From Clostridia bacterium (GTDB lineage Bacteria; Bacillota; Clostridia; Oscillospirales; Acutalibacteraceae): a stretch of DNA of 64,000 bases. Below the pieces are notes generated by a model. That model was not told the origin of the DNA. It worked only from the letters and a program-made list of their open reading frames with translations, and made no database searches. Positions within the stretch are counted from its first letter, which is position 1, and each line of letters begins with the position of its first letter. Both the position numbers and the translations under genes were made by a program. Below, piece by piece: positions 17,235 to 25,197 of the stretch. The stretch is from assembly GCA_017414965.1 (NCBI GenBank), contig JAFQJL010000009.1, positions 1 through 64,000 of the forward strand, written 5' to 3'.

Positions 17235-18125
17235 TTATACTCCGGTCAGATCAAAGGATGGTATCGCCGCATCGGTAGCCGCACTTTTCTCCTGTGTATA
17301 TCCGGCGGTGATACCCCGTTTTTGCAGATGCTCGATCGCGCGGGTGTACTCGCGCGTGGTCAGCCGGCGGTCGATCTCCGCAAACCCCTCCGGCAGTCGA
17401 TACGGCGTGTACTGGCTCATCAGTGAGAACAGCACCGTGTCGCCAAACATGTCGGCCACCCAGTCGATCACGCGGCACGTGTCCGCCAAACCGCCCGGCA
17501 ACATCAAATGCCGGATCACCACGCCTTTTTTGAGCATTCCGTCGTCGTCAAACTCACACGCGCCCGTCTGCCGCACCATCTCGGCGATCGCCGCCTGCGC
17601 GGTCTCCGGATAATTTGCCGCACGCGAATACCGCGCGGCGCGCGACGCGTCCAAATACTTGATATCCGGCAGCCAAATATCGGCTTTACCACGCCACCGA
17701 CGCACCGTTTCCACGCGTTCATAGCCGCCGGTATTGACCACCACCGGCACCGGCACCGGCGTTTCCAACGCCTCCAAAACCGCCGGCGTAAAATGCATGG
17801 GATTGACCAAGTTGAGATTATGTACGCCCTGCGCGATCAATTCGTCAAAAATCGCCCGCAACCGCAACACCGTCACCTCGCGACCGAAGCACTCGGCGCT
17901 GATCTCGCGGTTCTGGCAAAACACGCAGCCAAGCGTGCAACCGCTGAAAAACACCGTGCCCGAACCACGCGTGCCGCTGATACACGGCTCCTCGCCAAAA
18001 TGTGCTGCCGCCCGTGCCACCACCGGTCGCGTGCCCATTCCGCACACGCCGAAAGGCCCACCGTCGGAGACCGACGATGGGCGCTTCACTCCGCATTGTC
18101 GCGGACACAACGTACAACCGTTCAC
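17235..18125 (-). CDS. Radical SAM protein, PflX family (COG1313)
   Basis: This 296-residue protein opens with CTLCPRQCGVKR, a second Fe-S type cysteine set, and carries the radical SAM motif CTLGCVFC near residue 70. NPMHFTP and KYLD segments follow, as in the PflX/PflA-like group of putative activating enzymes. The start is GTG at 18123-18125, overlapping the trxA stop by GTGA; no ATG fits. It is the last gene of the cysE-cysS-trxA operon under a cysteine T-box, so its iron-sulfur or cysteine chemistry may be tied to cysteine supply. The substrate of the family is not known to me. The assignment as a radical SAM enzyme is firm, the partner protein unknown. Confidence 0.88.
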   Translation of the reverse strand: MNGCTLCPRQCGVKRPSSVSDGGPFGVCGMGTRPVVARAAAHFGEEPCISGTRGSGTVFFSGCTLGCVFCQNREISAECFGREVTVLRLRAIFDELIAQGVHNLNLVNPMHFTPAVLEALETPVPVPVVVNTGGYERVETVRRWRGKADIWLPDIKYLDASRAARYSRAANYPETAQAAIAEMVRQTGACEFDDDGMLKKGVVIRHLMLPGGLADTCRVIDWVADMFGDTVLFSLMSQYTPYRLPEGFAEIDRRLTTREYTRAIEHLQKRGITAGYTQEKSAATDAAIPSFDLTGV

Positions 18126-18433
18126 AGCAGTTCTTCCACCGCCGCGGCGAGTTCGTCGTACGGACGGTAGCCGAGCAGATCGTTGACGCGCTTGCCATCC
18201 TGAAACAGAATAACCAGCGGAATGCTCTGGATACCGAACATCATCGCCAGCTCCGGCACCGCATCCACGTTGACGCGACCAAAGGTCACCTGCGGATAGG
18301 CGTCCGCCGCCTGCTCCACGATAGGCGCCAGCATCTTGCAAGGACCGCACCAATCGGCGTAAAAATCCACGACCAGCGGCTTGCCGGCCGCCACCGCCGC
18401 CTCAAACGAGGCCTTGTTCATATCTTGAACCAT
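18122..18433 (-). CDS. trxA: Thioredoxin
   Basis: This 103-residue cytoplasmic disulfide reductase has the active site WCGPC within VVDFYADWCGPCK near residue 30 and the cis-proline in IQSIPLVILF near 75. Length is standard. The ATG at 18431-18433 follows AAGGAGG by seven bases; a GTG three bases upstream is also in frame. It lies 18 bases after cysS and overlaps the radical SAM gene. Being in a cysteine-responsive operon suggests coupling of thiol redox to cysteine status. Confidence 0.96.
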   Translation of the reverse strand: MVQDMNKASFEAAVAAGKPLVVDFYADWCGPCKMLAPIVEQAADAYPQVTFGRVNVDAVPELAMMFGIQSIPLVILFQDGKRVNDLLGYRPYDELAAAVEELL

Positions 18434-18451
18434 CACACGTCCTCCTTGTTA

Positions 18452-19846
18452 TCAAGCTTTGTGCCACTTGACGCCCTGCGGCGTATCCTCCAGCACAATG
18501 TTCATCTCTTTCAGCTTATCGCGGATGCGATCCGCCTCCGCCCAGTTCTTCTCTTTGCGAGCGACGCTGCGCGCTTCAATCAACGCCTCTACCTCCGCGT
18601 CCAGCGACTGCTCCTGACGGCTGTACAGCAGACCGAGCACCTCGGCAAGTTCCGCCATCAGCGCCAGCATCGCCTCGGCATCCGCGCGGCAGACACCGGC
18701 CGCCACGCGCAGATTGGCTTCCTTAACCAATTCAAACAGCACCGAAATACCGTCGGCGGTGTTAAGATCGTCGTCCATGACGGCAATAAACCGCGCCTTG
18801 AAGCCGTCCAATTTCTCCTGCAGATCGGCCGAAACCACACCGGTCTCGGCGGCGTTATCACGCGCAAATTCCAGCGCACTCTTGCAGTTATACAGACGCT
18901 CCAGCGCCGCCTCCGCCTGCGCGATGGAATCGGCGGTATAGTTGACAGGGCTGCGGTAAGAACTGGAGATCAGGAAGAAGCGGATCGGCTCATAGCCGTG
19001 GCGCTCGGCCACGTCACGAACATTAAAGAAATTGCCAAGCGACTTGGACATTTTCTTATTATCCACGTTTACGTGACCGTTATGCATCCAGTAGCGCGCA
19101 AACGGCGCACCGTTGCAGCATTCGCTCTGGGCGATCTCGTTTTCGTGATGCGGGAAGATCAGATCCTGACCGCCGCAGTGCAGGTCGATGGTGGTGCCAA
19201 GGTATCGACGGCACATGGCCGAGCACTCGATGTGCCAACCGGGACGACCGTGTCCCCACGGCGACTCCCAGTACGGCTCGCCCGGTTTGGCGGATTTCCA
19301 CAGCGCGAAATCCACCGCATCCTCCTTGGTATCGGTCACGTCGATGCGCGCACCGGCCATCAGATCATCCAGCGGCAGATGGGATAGTTTACCATATCCG
19401 CCGTCCTGCTTAGTGCGGAAATACACGTCGCCCTCCTCGGTCGCGTAGGCATAGCCTTTGTCGATCAAGGTAGAGATAATATCGATCATTTCGTCGATGT
19501 TTTCGGTTGCACGCGGATGCACCGTCGCGCGGCGAATGCCCAAACCGTCCGCATCTTTCCAATACTCAGCGATGTAGCGCTCGGAGATCACGTCGTAGGT
19601 GACGTTTTCCTCGTTGGCGCGGCGGATGATTTTATCGTCGATGTCGGTAAAATTCTGCACAAAGCGCACGTCGTAGCCGCGCCATTCCAAATAGCGACGA
19701 AGCACGTCGAACACACACAGCATGCGCGCGTTGCCGATGTGGATATAGCTATACACGGTCGGACCGCAGGCATAAACGTTAAGCGTATTGCCGTTTTGCG
19801 GCACCAGTTCTTCCAGTTGACGGGTCAACGTATTGAAAATTTTCAT
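18452..19846 (-). CDS. cysS: Cysteinyl-tRNA synthetase
   Basis: This 464-residue class I enzyme charges tRNA-Cys. Visible motifs are the zinc-site cysteine in YACGPTVY, HIGNAR near residue 37, the zinc ligands in HIECSAMC and FPHHENE near 210-240, and KMSKSLGN near 270. The C-terminal anticodon-binding region ends in WH. The ATG at 19844-19846 follows GGAGAT. It lies 12 bases behind cysE, so synthesis of cysteine and its use by tRNA are expressed together under one T-box. Confidence 0.97.
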   Translation of the reverse strand: MKIFNTLTRQLEELVPQNGNTLNVYACGPTVYSYIHIGNARMLCVFDVLRRYLEWRGYDVRFVQNFTDIDDKIIRRANEENVTYDVISERYIAEYWKDADGLGIRRATVHPRATENIDEMIDIISTLIDKGYAYATEEGDVYFRTKQDGGYGKLSHLPLDDLMAGARIDVTDTKEDAVDFALWKSAKPGEPYWESPWGHGRPGWHIECSAMCRRYLGTTIDLHCGGQDLIFPHHENEIAQSECCNGAPFARYWMHNGHVNVDNKKMSKSLGNFFNVRDVAERHGYEPIRFFLISSSYRSPVNYTADSIAQAEAALERLYNCKSALEFARDNAAETGVVSADLQEKLDGFKARFIAVMDDDLNTADGISVLFELVKEANLRVAAGVCRADAEAMLALMAELAEVLGLLYSRQEQSLDAEVEALIEARSVARKEKNWAEADRIRDKLKEMNIVLEDTPQGVKWHKA

Positions 19847-19858
19847 CTGAATATCTCC

Positions 19859-20497
19859 TTATTCTTCGGTTTTGTTGGCTTTTTTGAGGCGTTCGATCTC
19901 CACATTCAAGCGGCACAGCTCTTGCGAGACCGGATCGGGAATGTGCACCTGATCGAGATCGCCGGCCGAGATCTTCTCGCCGTTTCGGCGCACAATGCGG
20001 GCGGGCACGCCCACCACCGTACAGTTATCCGGCACGTCCGACAACACCACCGCACCGGCGGCGATACGCACGTTGTTGCCGATCGTGATGGGACCGAGCA
20101 CCTTGGCGCCGGCGCCAATCATCACGTTATCGCCGATCGTCGGGTGACGCTTGGCACCTTTGTCCTTGCCGGTACCGCCCAGCGTGACTCCCTGATAAAT
20201 GGTACAGTTCTCGCCCACCACGGTGGTCTCGCCAATCACCACGCCCACGCCGTGATCGATAAACAGGCCGTCTCCCAAGGTCGCACCTGGGTGGATCTCA
20301 ATGCCGGTACGGCGCACGATCCGCTGCGAGTTGGCGCGCGCCCAGAAATACCATTTGTGCCGGTATAACCAATGGGCACGACGATGCGCGCGAATGGCTT
20401 TTAAGCCGTTATACAAAAGCAGAATTTCCACGTTACTGCGTGCCGCGGCGTCGCGTTCGCGTACGACCGCTATATCCGCTTTCAGTTGCCTAAACAT
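19859..20497 (-). CDS. cysE: Serine O-acetyltransferase
   Basis: This 212-residue enzyme makes O-acetylserine, the first step of cysteine synthesis. The C-terminal half is a left-handed beta helix of hexapeptide repeats ([49 protein letters not shown]). The histidines of IDHG and IHPG are the expected catalytic ones. The ATG at 20495-20497 follows AAAGGGGAG; reading further upstream would enter the T-box RNA. It is the first gene of the operon. The N-terminal helical domain is short, as in the Gram-positive form. Confidence 0.95.
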   Translation of the reverse strand: MFRQLKADIAVVRERDAAARSNVEILLLYNGLKAIRAHRRAHWLYRHKWYFWARANSQRIVRRTGIEIHPGATLGDGLFIDHGVGVVIGETTVVGENCTIYQGVTLGGTGKDKGAKRHPTIGDNVMIGAGAKVLGPITIGNNVRIAAGAVVLSDVPDNCTVVGVPARIVRRNGEKISAGDLDQVHIPDPVSQELCRLNVEIERLKKANKTEE

Positions 20498-20514
20498 CGT
20501 TTCTCCCCTTTCAA

Positions 20515-20767
20515 AATAAAAAACACCTCCGTTGCGCCGTTGCGCAACGGAGGCGATAAACTCGCGGTTCCACTCCGATTTCTCACTCAAACGGGAACGA
20601 ACATTCCCTGATCCGGTAACGGGGATCTGCCGCACGGAGATACTGCGATTTCCCTCCGCGTGCTTAAGGGTGCATTTCGCCGTGCCTCTCCGCGGTCGCT
20701 TCCAGCCTGTGACGACCTTCTCTGTCGGATCGGAGAACGGGTACTTCTCCCTCTCGTTGCATTTCAC
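20515..20767 (-). ncRNA. T-box riboswitch leader, Cys specifier
   Basis: The minus strand carries the T-box core AGTGGAACCGCG (20574-20563), the antiterminator bulge that pairs with uncharged tRNA. It is followed by a terminator stem CTCCGTTGCGC/GCGCAACGGAG (20526-20553) and a T run. Upstream is a stem I region with AGAAGTA near its base and a candidate specifier TGC at 20674-20672 in the context GAAATGCACC, which reads cysteine. Uncharged tRNA-Cys would favour read-through into cysE-cysS-trxA-pflX. The specifier agrees with the operon content. Confidence 0.95.
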
Positions 20768-20773
20768 ATTAGT

Positions 20774-20802
20774 ATTATATGCAGAGTTTCCCAAAAAGTC
20801 AA
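20774..20802 (-). promoter_or_regulatory. Sigma-A promoter of the T-box operon
   Basis: Minus strand TTGACT (20802-20797), 17 bases, TATAAT (20779-20774). The -35 lies only three bases past the stop of the upstream dCMP deaminase gene, and no terminator separates them, so read-through from the recA operon would also meet the T-box. Confidence 0.9.
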
Positions 20803-20805
20803 GTA

Positions 20806-21294
20806 TTAATAGCCAAACGTGCCGATCAACGACTCGTCGTCCTCGATCCAATCGTTGACGTTGACGATGCGGTAGTTTTCGTAATCGTCACGGATAATCA
20901 CACGCTCGATGCCGGCATTGATCACCATGCGTTTGCACATCGAACAGCAGGACGCGTTTGCCACGTAGCTTCGATCGGAAACCTCCAACCCCACCAAATA
21001 CAGCGTCGCACCAAGCATTTTTTCACGCGCCGCGCTGATGATGGCGTTCGCCTCCGCGTGGACCGAACGGCAGATCTCGTAACGCTCGCCGCGCGGAATG
21101 CCCAGCTCCGCGCGAATGCAACGACCGAGGTCGGTGCAATTTTTGCGGCCGCGAGGCGCGCCGACGTAACCGGTGGAAATGATCTCGTCGTTGTTGACGA
21201 TGACCGCACCGTACAGCTTACGGAGGCAGGTACCGCGCTGGGCAACCATCTCCGCAATATCCAGATAGTAATTGTCCTTATCACGACGTGCCAT
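20806..21294 (-). CDS. comEB: dCMP deaminase (ComEB family)
   Basis: This 162-residue zinc enzyme converts dCMP to dUMP for thymidylate synthesis. The catalytic motif SVHAEANAI is near residue 78 and the zinc pair sits in [10 protein letters not shown] near 113, where the usual PCxxC proline is replaced by serine-cysteine. N-terminal [14 protein letters not shown] is typical. The ATG directly abuts the pgsA stop. It is the last gene of recA-recX-rimO-pgsA. The gene symbol follows the family only; no competence genes are nearby. Confidence 0.92.
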   Translation of the reverse strand: MARRDKDNYYLDIAEMVAQRGTCLRKLYGAVIVNNDEIISTGYVGAPRGRKNCTDLGRCIRAELGIPRGERYEICRSVHAEANAIISAAREKMLGATLYLVGLEVSDRSYVANASCCSMCKRMVINAGIERVIIRDDYENYRIVNVNDWIEDDESLIGTFGY

Positions 21295-21888
21295 TTACTC
21301 GTCCTCCTTCATAAAATGCCAATTTTGCACCACGTAGCGGTAACCGGAAATGACCGTCGCCACGGTGGTCACGATCATCAGAAGCATACCAATAACCAGA
21401 CCGATCTGCAGCACGCCCGACAACCAGTCGATGCCCCAGCTGCCAAGTTCCAGCAACACCAGCATATAGATAATGACCACGTATTGCATTACGGTCTTGA
21501 CCTTGCCCCATTGATCCGCCGCGACTACTTCGCCGCCGCTGGCCGCCATCATCCGAATGGTCGCCACCACAAACTCGCGCGTCAGGATGAGCATCAAGCA
21601 CCACATCCAGATCCACGCAAATCCGCCGCCGGCTGCCGCCAAAATACCCACAAACGCGGCCGTGGTCAGCACTTTATCGGCGATGGGATCGAGAAATTTA
21701 CCCAAATTGGTGACCAGATGCTGTTCGCGGGCAATCTTGCCGTCAAACAGATCGGTCAGCGAGGCGGCGATAAACACCAAAAGCGCCAACAGATAATGAC
21801 ACGGAAACGGCCACATAAACAGCACCAGATACAGCGGCACCATTAAAATGCGCAAAACGGTCAATTTATTCGGTAAGTTCATGCTCAT
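21295..21888 (-). CDS. pgsA: CDP-diacylglycerol-glycerol-3-phosphate 3-phosphatidyltransferase
   Basis: This 197-residue membrane enzyme makes phosphatidylglycerol phosphate. The CDP-alcohol phosphotransferase motif is complete: DLFDGKIAREQHLVTNLGKF, then LDPIADK, near residues 40-65. Several hydrophobic helices follow, and the protein opens with NLPNKLTVLRI. The start overlaps the rimO stop by ATGA. A second in-frame ATG two codons on is possible. Position after rimO and recA is common in Firmicutes. Confidence 0.94.
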   Translation of the reverse strand: MSMNLPNKLTVLRILMVPLYLVLFMWPFPCHYLLALLVFIAASLTDLFDGKIAREQHLVTNLGKFLDPIADKVLTTAAFVGILAAAGGGFAWIWMWCLMLILTREFVVATIRMMAASGGEVVAADQWGKVKTVMQYVVIIYMLVLLELGSWGIDWLSGVLQIGLVIGMLLMIVTTVATVISGYRYVVQNWHFMKEDE

Positions 21889-23219
21889 ACTACCACCTCA
21901 CCAATCAAATCGGCGTCCATCGTGTCGGTGATCGCCACCTGCACGAAATCGCCCGCTTCCACGCGCACCGGCGTGGTGAAAAACACCTTGCAATCGATAT
22001 CCGGCGCGTCGCCGGCGGTCCGACCAAACCAGCACTCTGCGTAGCGGTCGAGGCTTTCCACCAACACCTCGACGGTTTTGCCGACCTGCGATTGCTGGTA
22101 GATATCCATACGCTCCATCTGACGATCCATCACGATCTCGCGGCGTTTTTGCTTGATCTCTTCGGGAATTTGCCCGTCCATTTCGCCCGCCACGGTGCCA
22201 TCCTCCGCTGAATACGCGAAGCAACCGAGGCGCTCGAAGTTGGCGGCCTTCAAAAACGTGCAGAGCGTTTCAAAATCCTCTTCCGTTTCGCCGGGGAATC
22301 CGGTCATCACGGTGGTGCGAAGCACCACGCCGGGCAAACGATCGCGGATATGCGCCATCAGCGCCGTCAGCGTAGCGGCGTCGCCGGGACGATTCATCGC
22401 GCGAAGCACCGGCTGACTGGCGTGCTGGATCGGCATATCCAGATACTTGACCAGCTTCGGCTCGCTCGCCATCACGTCCAGCAATTCCTCGGTAATGCGC
22501 TCCGGATAGCTGTACAGCATTCGGATCCAATGCAGTCCCTCGATCTTGCACAGTTCCCGCAGTAACTGCGGCAGTCGCACCTCTCCGTACAGATCGATGC
22601 CGTACATAGTGGTATCCTGCGCAACCAGCACCAATTCGCGCACGCCGGCGGCCGCCAGTTTGGCCGCTTCCTCCACGATGCTCTCGATCGTGCGGCTGCG
22701 GAACCGGCCGCGAATATGCGGGATCGCGCAGTAGGTGCAGCAGTTGTCGCAACCATCCGCAATGCGCAAATACGCAAAGAAATGCGGCGTGGTCTGTACG
22801 CGATCACCGTCTAACTGCCAGCACGCAATATCCGGAAACGCGGTCACGCGGTCTCCGCGCATCACGCGGCGCACCGCGTCCACGATATCCTCATTGGCGC
22901 CCAAGCCCAACACCGCGTCGCACTCCGGCAGTTCATCCGCAACCTCCTGCTGATAGCGCTGCGCCATACAACCGGTCACGATGATCTTTTTGATCTGCCC
23001 CTCTTTTTTCAGCTGGGCAAATTCCAAAATCTGTTCAATGGATTCCTGCTTGGCATCGGCAATAAAGCCGCACGTGTTGATGATCACCACGTCCGCCAAC
23101 GCCGCATCCGCTTTGATCGGAATGCCGGCAGCTCGCAATTTTGCGAGCATCAACTCCGCATCCATTTGGTTTTTCGGACAGCCGAGCGATACCACGCCGA
23201 CCGTAAAATCCATTGCCAC
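21885..23219 (-). CDS. rimO: Ribosomal protein S12 methylthiotransferase RimO
   Basis: This radical SAM enzyme (about 444 residues) methylthiolates an aspartate of ribosomal protein S12. The N-terminal UPF0004 domain has VSLGCPKNQMDAE and NTCGFIADAKQES. The SAM cluster motif CDNCCTYC is near residue 155 and a C-terminal TRAM domain ends the protein. I prefer GTG at 23217-23219, ten bases after AAAGGG. Alternatives are TTG at 23226-23228, too close to that site, and ATG at 23211-23213. It follows recX with a very short gap or overlap and overlaps pgsA by ATGA. Confidence 0.93.
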   Translation of the reverse strand: MAMDFTVGVVSLGCPKNQMDAELMLAKLRAAGIPIKADAALADVVIINTCGFIADAKQESIEQILEFAQLKKEGQIKKIIVTGCMAQRYQQEVADELPECDAVLGLGANEDIVDAVRRVMRGDRVTAFPDIACWQLDGDRVQTTPHFFAYLRIADGCDNCCTYCAIPHIRGRFRSRTIESIVEEAAKLAAAGVRELVLVAQDTTMYGIDLYGEVRLPQLLRELCKIEGLHWIRMLYSYPERITEELLDVMASEPKLVKYLDMPIQHASQPVLRAMNRPGDAATLTALMAHIRDRLPGVVLRTTVMTGFPGETEEDFETLCTFLKAANFERLGCFAYSAEDGTVAGEMDGQIPEEIKQKRREIVMDRQMERMDIYQQSQVGKTVEVLVESLDRYAECWFGRTAGDAPDIDCKVFFTTPVRVEAGDFVQVAITDTMDADLIGEVVV

Positions 23220-23224
23220 AGACG

Positions 23225-23845
23225 TCAATCCCTTTCTTCGTCAAGTTGCCGCGCCGCACTGCGGACGGCGTCATAGGAAAAGCCAAAACGCACCAGCTTT
23301 TCACAAAGCTTGCGGCGCTCGGCATCGTTATCCGTATCATTATAACACAACTTGTTGAGATGTGCAAGAGCCGCCTGCACGTCGTCTGCGCCGATCGTTT
23401 CAAACGCCAGCTCGATCCACTCGCGAGAAAGTCCTTTTTCCGCCATTTTTTGCGCGGCACGGCGTGTCGGGTAATGCCGCACCAGACACAACTCGCGTGC
23501 CAGACGCTCGGCATACCGTTCGTCGTTGACCAGCCCCAACTCCGCCATTCGTTCCGCCACCGACTCAGCGCGGTCGCGATCGGTGGTCTCGCGCAGCTTG
23601 CGCACCAACCCTTTTTGCGAATAATCCCGTTGCGACAGCAACCACAGCGCCCGTTCGCGCGCGCGACCGGCGGCAGACAACTCGCACAGTTTCTCCCATT
23701 CGCCCTCGGTCAGCACCGAGCCGACGCCCACGCCGCACTCGTCCACCGTGCGACGATCCAGCTCGACCGACGGCTCGCCGTCGCGTTCCACTATATACAA
23801 CGCACCGCGCTGCTTGCGCAGCGCGGTGATTTTATACTCCGTCAT
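23225..23845 (-). CDS. recX: RecX, modulator of RecA
   Basis: This 206-residue helical protein regulates RecA filaments. Three-helix RecX repeats are seen, for example ALWLLSQRDYSQKGLVRKL and YPTRRAAQKMAEKGLSREWIELAF, and the C-terminal part has LVRFGFSYDAVRSAARQL. The ATG at 23843-23845 follows GAGG and lies four bases after the recA stop; an upstream ATG overlapping recA has no binding site. Co-transcription with recA is usual. Confidence 0.93.
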   Translation of the reverse strand: MTEYKITALRKQRGALYIVERDGEPSVELDRRTVDECGVGVGSVLTEGEWEKLCELSAAGRARERALWLLSQRDYSQKGLVRKLRETTDRDRAESVAERMAELGLVNDERYAERLARELCLVRHYPTRRAAQKMAEKGLSREWIELAFETIGADDVQAALAHLNKLCYNDTDNDAERRKLCEKLVRFGFSYDAVRSAARQLDEERD

Positions 23846-23849
23846 CCGA

Positions 23850-25010
23850 TCAATCCTCAACCACGATGTCGATGCTGGCTTTCGCCTGCGCAGCCGTTAC
23901 GCGCGGCGCATCCTCAATCGGAATTTCCACCGCCGTCTGCGCTTTGGCGACCGTTTCGGATTCCTTTTCCTTGGCATCCTGACGGCTGAGCATTTCCTTG
24001 ACCTTTGCCTCCACTTCGGCGGCAACATCCGGATTATTCTTCAAATATTCGCGGGCGTTATCGCGACCCTGCGCGATGCGATTCTCACCATACGAGAACC
24101 AGGCACCCGACTTGACAATGATATCCATATCCACCGCCAGATCCAGCAATTCGCCCATACGCGAAATGCCTTCGCCGTAGATGATATCAAACTCCGCCTC
24201 TTTAAACGGCGGCGCCACCTTGTTTTTCACGACCTTAACGCGGGTGTGCGAGCCGTACGCCTGACCGCTGGCTTTGAGCGTTTCGGCGCGGCGCACGTCC
24301 AAGCGCACCGACGCGTAGTATTTCAGCGCGTTACCGCCGGCGGTGACCTCCGGATTGCCGTAGACCACGCCAACCTTCAAGCGAAGCTGGTTGATAAACA
24401 CCGCCACACAGTTCGCCTTGGACACCACGCCGGCGAGTTTGCGCATCGCCTGCGACATCATACGCGCCTGTAAGCCGACGTGCGCATCGCCCATATCGCC
24501 CTCGATCTCCGCGCGCGGCACCAGTGCCGCCACCGAGTCGATGACCAAAATGGACACCGCTCCCGAACGAATGAGGTTTTCAGCAATTTCCAACGCCTGC
24601 TCCGCCGAATCCGGCTGGGAGACCAGCAACGAATCGATATCCACGCCGAGCGCCTTCGCATAGATCGGATCCAGCGCATGCTCCACGTCGATATACGCCG
24701 CTACTTCGCCGGTTTCCTTGCTCAGCTTTTGCGCCTCTGCAACGGCGTGAAGCGCCAGCGTCGTCTTACCCGACGCCTCCGGACCGTAGATCTCCACGAT
24801 ACGACCGCGCGGCAGACCACCGATGCCCAGCGCACGGTCCAGCATCAGTGAACCGGTCGGGATTGCATCCACTTGCATATGAGCGTTATCTCCCAGCCGC
24901 ATGATCGAGCCCTTACCGAAGCTTTTCTCGATCTGCTGCATCGCCATTTCCAACGCTTTTTGTTTCGATTCCGCAACCGAAGCGGTTGCTGCCTTTTTCT
25001 TTTCTGCCAT
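23850..25010 (-). CDS. recA: Recombinase RecA
   Basis: This 386-residue ATPase forms filaments on single-stranded DNA, drives homologous recombination and triggers LexA self-cleavage. It has Walker [14 protein letters not shown] near residue 75, Walker [11 protein letters not shown] near 150, and loops [23 protein letters not shown] and [15 protein letters not shown]. The acidic C-terminal tail is longer than usual, with a Lys/Glu-rich stretch near 340-386. The ATG follows CGGAGGGCGAG. It heads recA-recX-rimO-pgsA-comEB and is divergent from folC. Confidence 0.98.
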   Translation of the reverse strand: MAEKKKAATASVAESKQKALEMAMQQIEKSFGKGSIMRLGDNAHMQVDAIPTGSLMLDRALGIGGLPRGRIVEIYGPEASGKTTLALHAVAEAQKLSKETGEVAAYIDVEHALDPIYAKALGVDIDSLLVSQPDSAEQALEIAENLIRSGAVSILVIDSVAALVPRAEIEGDMGDAHVGLQARMMSQAMRKLAGVVSKANCVAVFINQLRLKVGVVYGNPEVTAGGNALKYYASVRLDVRRAETLKASGQAYGSHTRVKVVKNKVAPPFKEAEFDIIYGEGISRMGELLDLAVDMDIIVKSGAWFSYGENRIAQGRDNAREYLKNNPDVAAEVEAKVKEMLSRQDAKEKESETVAKAQTAVEIPIEDAPRVTAAQAKASIDIVVED

Positions 25011-25045
25011 AACACTCGCCCTCCGAATTTTTATTTCCGTCTCCT

Positions 25046-25074
25046 ATTATAGCGGATGAAAATCCAAAAATCAA
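25046..25074 (-). promoter_or_regulatory. Sigma-A promoter of the recA operon
   Basis: Minus strand TTGATT (25074-25069), 17 bases, TATAAT (25051-25046), 35 bases before the recA start. Confidence 0.88.
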
Positions 25075-25078
25075 CCGT

Positions 25079-25120
25079 TTTTCGAAAAAAATCGAACAAA
25101 TGTTTGCTTTTTTTCGAAAA
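25079..25120. promoter_or_regulatory. LexA-type SOS box inside a 42-base imperfect palindrome
   Basis: The core CGAACAAATGTTTG (25093-25106) fits the Gram-positive LexA consensus CGAACRNRYGTTYC at all but the last base. It is flanked at equal distance (six bases each side) by TTCGAA (25081-25086 and 25113-25118). The arms 25079-25098 and 25101-25120 match in 18 of 20 positions as inverted repeats. The element lies between the divergent recA and folC promoters, 18 bases behind the recA -35. Confidence 0.82.
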
Positions 25121-25144
25121 TGCCGAACACGACGCAGTCGACTC

Positions 25145-25173
25145 TTTACAAAGGAGGAAAGTTCTTATATAAT
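25145..25173 (+). promoter_or_regulatory. Sigma-A promoter of folC
   Basis: TTTACA (25145-25150), 17 bases, TATAAT (25168-25173), 24 bases before the folC start. A purine-rich AAGGAGG sits in the spacer, which could be mistaken for a ribosome binding site of a longer frame. Confidence 0.87.
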
Positions 25174-25197
25174 ACCTATTTGGAAGGAGGGGATGAT

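Noticed and set aside
18126..18353. N-terminal extension of the radical SAM protein into trxA
   Set aside because: It would overlap most of trxA in another frame. The GTG overlapping the trxA stop leads directly into the conserved CTLCPRQC segment.
23220..23228. TTG start of rimO overlapping the recX stop
   Set aside because: The ribosome binding site AAAGGG directly abuts this TTG, leaving no spacing; the GTG at 23217-23219 has ten bases and is preferred.
25120..25197. Longer folC reading from an upstream ATG
   Set aside because: The folC promoter (25145-25173) would lie inside the coding region, and the ATG at 25198 has the better ribosome binding site.
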